Source: an uncultured Muribaculaceae bacterium
Lineage (GTDB): Bacteria > Bacteroidota > Bacteroidia > Bacteroidales > Muribaculaceae
Direction: 5' to 3'
NCBI GenBank assembly: GCA_938039795.1
Contig: CALHWU010000148.1
Coordinates: forward strand, 1-8,307
Length of the DNA stretch: 8,307 nucleotides
The position numbers and the translations under genes are program-made. A model generated the notes under the pieces. The model was given only the letters and a program-made list of their open reading frames with translations, was not told the DNA's origin and made no database searches. Positions 7,163 to 8,307 of this stretch are shown here, piece by piece (positions within the stretch are counted from its first letter, which is position 1; every line of letters starts with the position of its first letter).

Positions 7163-8307
7163 TCAAAATGACAATTTCCGCCGATATAGCTGTTTAATTA
7201 CGTCATGAAACAATTCGTCCTTTCTCCACCGAAGAATTATTGCATAGACAATCACGCCTATGGAAACTCCAATAGCGAACTGCGGGAAAGCAGACAAACG
7301 ATATGGAATATAATTATTGATGAGGTACAGAAGGACAAACATTATTGTTGTAGCGAAAACATAGTTTTGCCATTTTATTTCTTTATACTTAAATGGGAAC
7401 ACTTTCTTACCTAATAAAAGCTGTATTATAAGGACTCCTAACTCAGCAGCAAAAGTTCCCATCGCAGCTCCTGTCGCGCCATAAGCAGGAATGAATATTA
7501 TATTCAAAATAATATTAATGATAGCTCCGGTAGTGACACTCCAGATAACTATATCGACTTTTCCCATCGAGTAAAGAGCCTGTATGCCCAAGACTCCGGT
7601 AAGGGAAACAAAGAGTATCAAAGCTGCATCCCAATATACTATGGGAACTGAAGGGAGAAAATCCTCGCCACAAAAAATATGAATGAGAGGATTGGCTAAA
7701 ACAATCATCCCGGCCATAAGCGGAAGAGAGAGAGCGATGACCAACCTGAGAGTCTTCTTGATGATGTTGGAGAATTCCTCAATTCGCCCCATTTCGTAAA
7801 GATTTGAGCATCTTGGCAACAACACAGTTGTGATCGACCCGATCAATGAAAGGCAGATCATGATAATCCTATTGGCCGCCGTGAAATATCCAACCGCCGT
7901 TTCACTGCTCATAAATCCAAGCATAACGGAATTAAGCTGCACATAAAGGCTTATAATGAGGTTGAGCACAAAGATTTTTAAGGCCGGACGAAGATGATGG
8001 CCGATCCTGAGCTCCCGAAGCATCTGCCGGTCGACACTGAGATACTTGCGGAGATGGATGAAGTTGATGACATTGTTGCCGACTGTAGAGCCTACAGTGA
8101 TAATGCCGTAGATTATAAGGTCGGATGAATTTCTAACGAAAATGAATAGCGATGCGGCAGAGAGAGTGCGTATGGCTATAGCACGGATTGTAATGAACTT
8201 GAAGTCTTCAACGCCCTGATAAAACCATGAGACGCCAAGAGTATTGAATGCTATGGTCAGACTGAGGATCCAGAACAATACTGAATGCTGGCGTATTTCG
8301 GGGACAA
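7163..8307 (-). CDS. wzx: Wzx-type polysaccharide flippase, 5'-truncated by window edge
   Basis: Integral membrane flippase of the polysaccharide transport (PST/RfbX) branch of the MOP superfamily. It is expected to move the lipid-linked repeat unit across the inner membrane. The frame is open to the right edge: 380 residues and a TGA stop are present, and about 90-120 N-terminal residues are probably missing compared with the usual 470-500. No true start is visible; a TTG at 8278 lies inside the open frame and should not be taken as one. The motif WFYQGVE at in-window residues 27-33 is characteristic of this family, and the rest forms about ten hydrophobic segments. The C-terminus is basic (KQLYRRKLSF). 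It is the first gene of the visible operon and lies 46 bp before the mutase-like gene. Bases 7981-8040 are much richer in G+C than the distal genes. The family call is secure; the substrate cannot be read from sequence. Confidence 0.93.
   Translation of the reverse strand, partial: VPEIRQHSVLFWILSLTIAFNTLGVSWFYQGVEDFKFITIRAIAIRTLSAASLFIFVRNSSDLIIYGIITVGSTVGNNVINFIHLRKYLSVDRQMLRELRIGHHLRPALKIFVLNLIISLYVQLNSVMLGFMSSETAVGYFTAANRIIMICLSLIGSITTVLLPRCSNLYEMGRIEEFSNIIKKTLRLVIALSLPLMAGMIVLANPLIHIFCGEDFLPSVPIVYWDAALILFVSLTGVLGIQALYSMGKVDIVIWSVTTGAIINIILNIIFIPAYGATGAAMGTFAAELGVLIIQLLLGKKVFPFKYKEIKWQNYVFATTIMFVLLYLINNYIPYRLSAFPQFAIGVSIGVIVYAIILRWRKDELFHDVIKQLYRRKLSF

Noticed and set aside
1..8307. CRISPR array, tRNA or rRNA gene, insertion sequence, or invertible promoter with paired inverted repeats
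   Set aside because: No repeated spacer pattern, structural RNA signature, transposase motif or long inverted-repeat pair was seen by eye; nearly all bases belong to polysaccharide genes.

Overview
The window is the distal half of a Wzx/Wzy-dependent surface polysaccharide (capsule or O-antigen type) gene cluster. It probably comes from a Bacteroidota bacterium, most likely a gut-type Bacteroidales. The protein styles fit that group. None of the visible start codons has a purine-rich Shine-Dalgarno stretch, which is usual in Bacteroidota. The species cannot be read from this sequence. All genes lie on the minus strand, so transcription runs from high to low coordinates.

Layout in order of transcription: a 5'-truncated Wzx flippase (8307-7163); a UDP-galactopyranose-mutase-like FAD protein (7116-5872); a GT2 glycosyltransferase (5843-4797); a 39-codon frameshifted remnant of a second GT4 glycosyltransferase (4796-4678); an intact GT4 glycosyltransferase (4681-3431); a GT11 alpha-1,2-fucosyltransferase-like gene (3405-2533); a second GT2 glycosyltransferase with a GTG start (2451-1549); and a Wzy-type polymerase (1552-173). 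Two junctions are ATGA overlaps and one is a directly abutting TAA/ATG. The largest remaining gap is 81 bp, so the whole set reads as one operon whose promoter lies beyond the right edge. Bases 1-172 follow the last gene and hold no recognisable gene.

Working model (inference): an initiating phosphosugar transferase outside the window loads the first sugar on undecaprenyl phosphate. The four intact glycosyltransferases extend the unit at the cytoplasmic face, one probably adding fucose. The mutase-like enzyme may supply a ring-contracted (furanose) nucleotide sugar. Wzx flips the finished unit and Wzy polymerises it. The chain-length regulator, export proteins, initiating transferase and GDP-fucose synthesis genes are not here.

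The least expected feature is in what looks like a 115-bp intergenic gap between the first GT2 and the GT4. When one base is restored in a run of eight T, it encodes the N-terminus of another GT4 enzyme. It begins directly after the GT2 stop and ends on the ATGA of the next gene, so a glycosyltransferase gene appears to have been almost wholly deleted here.
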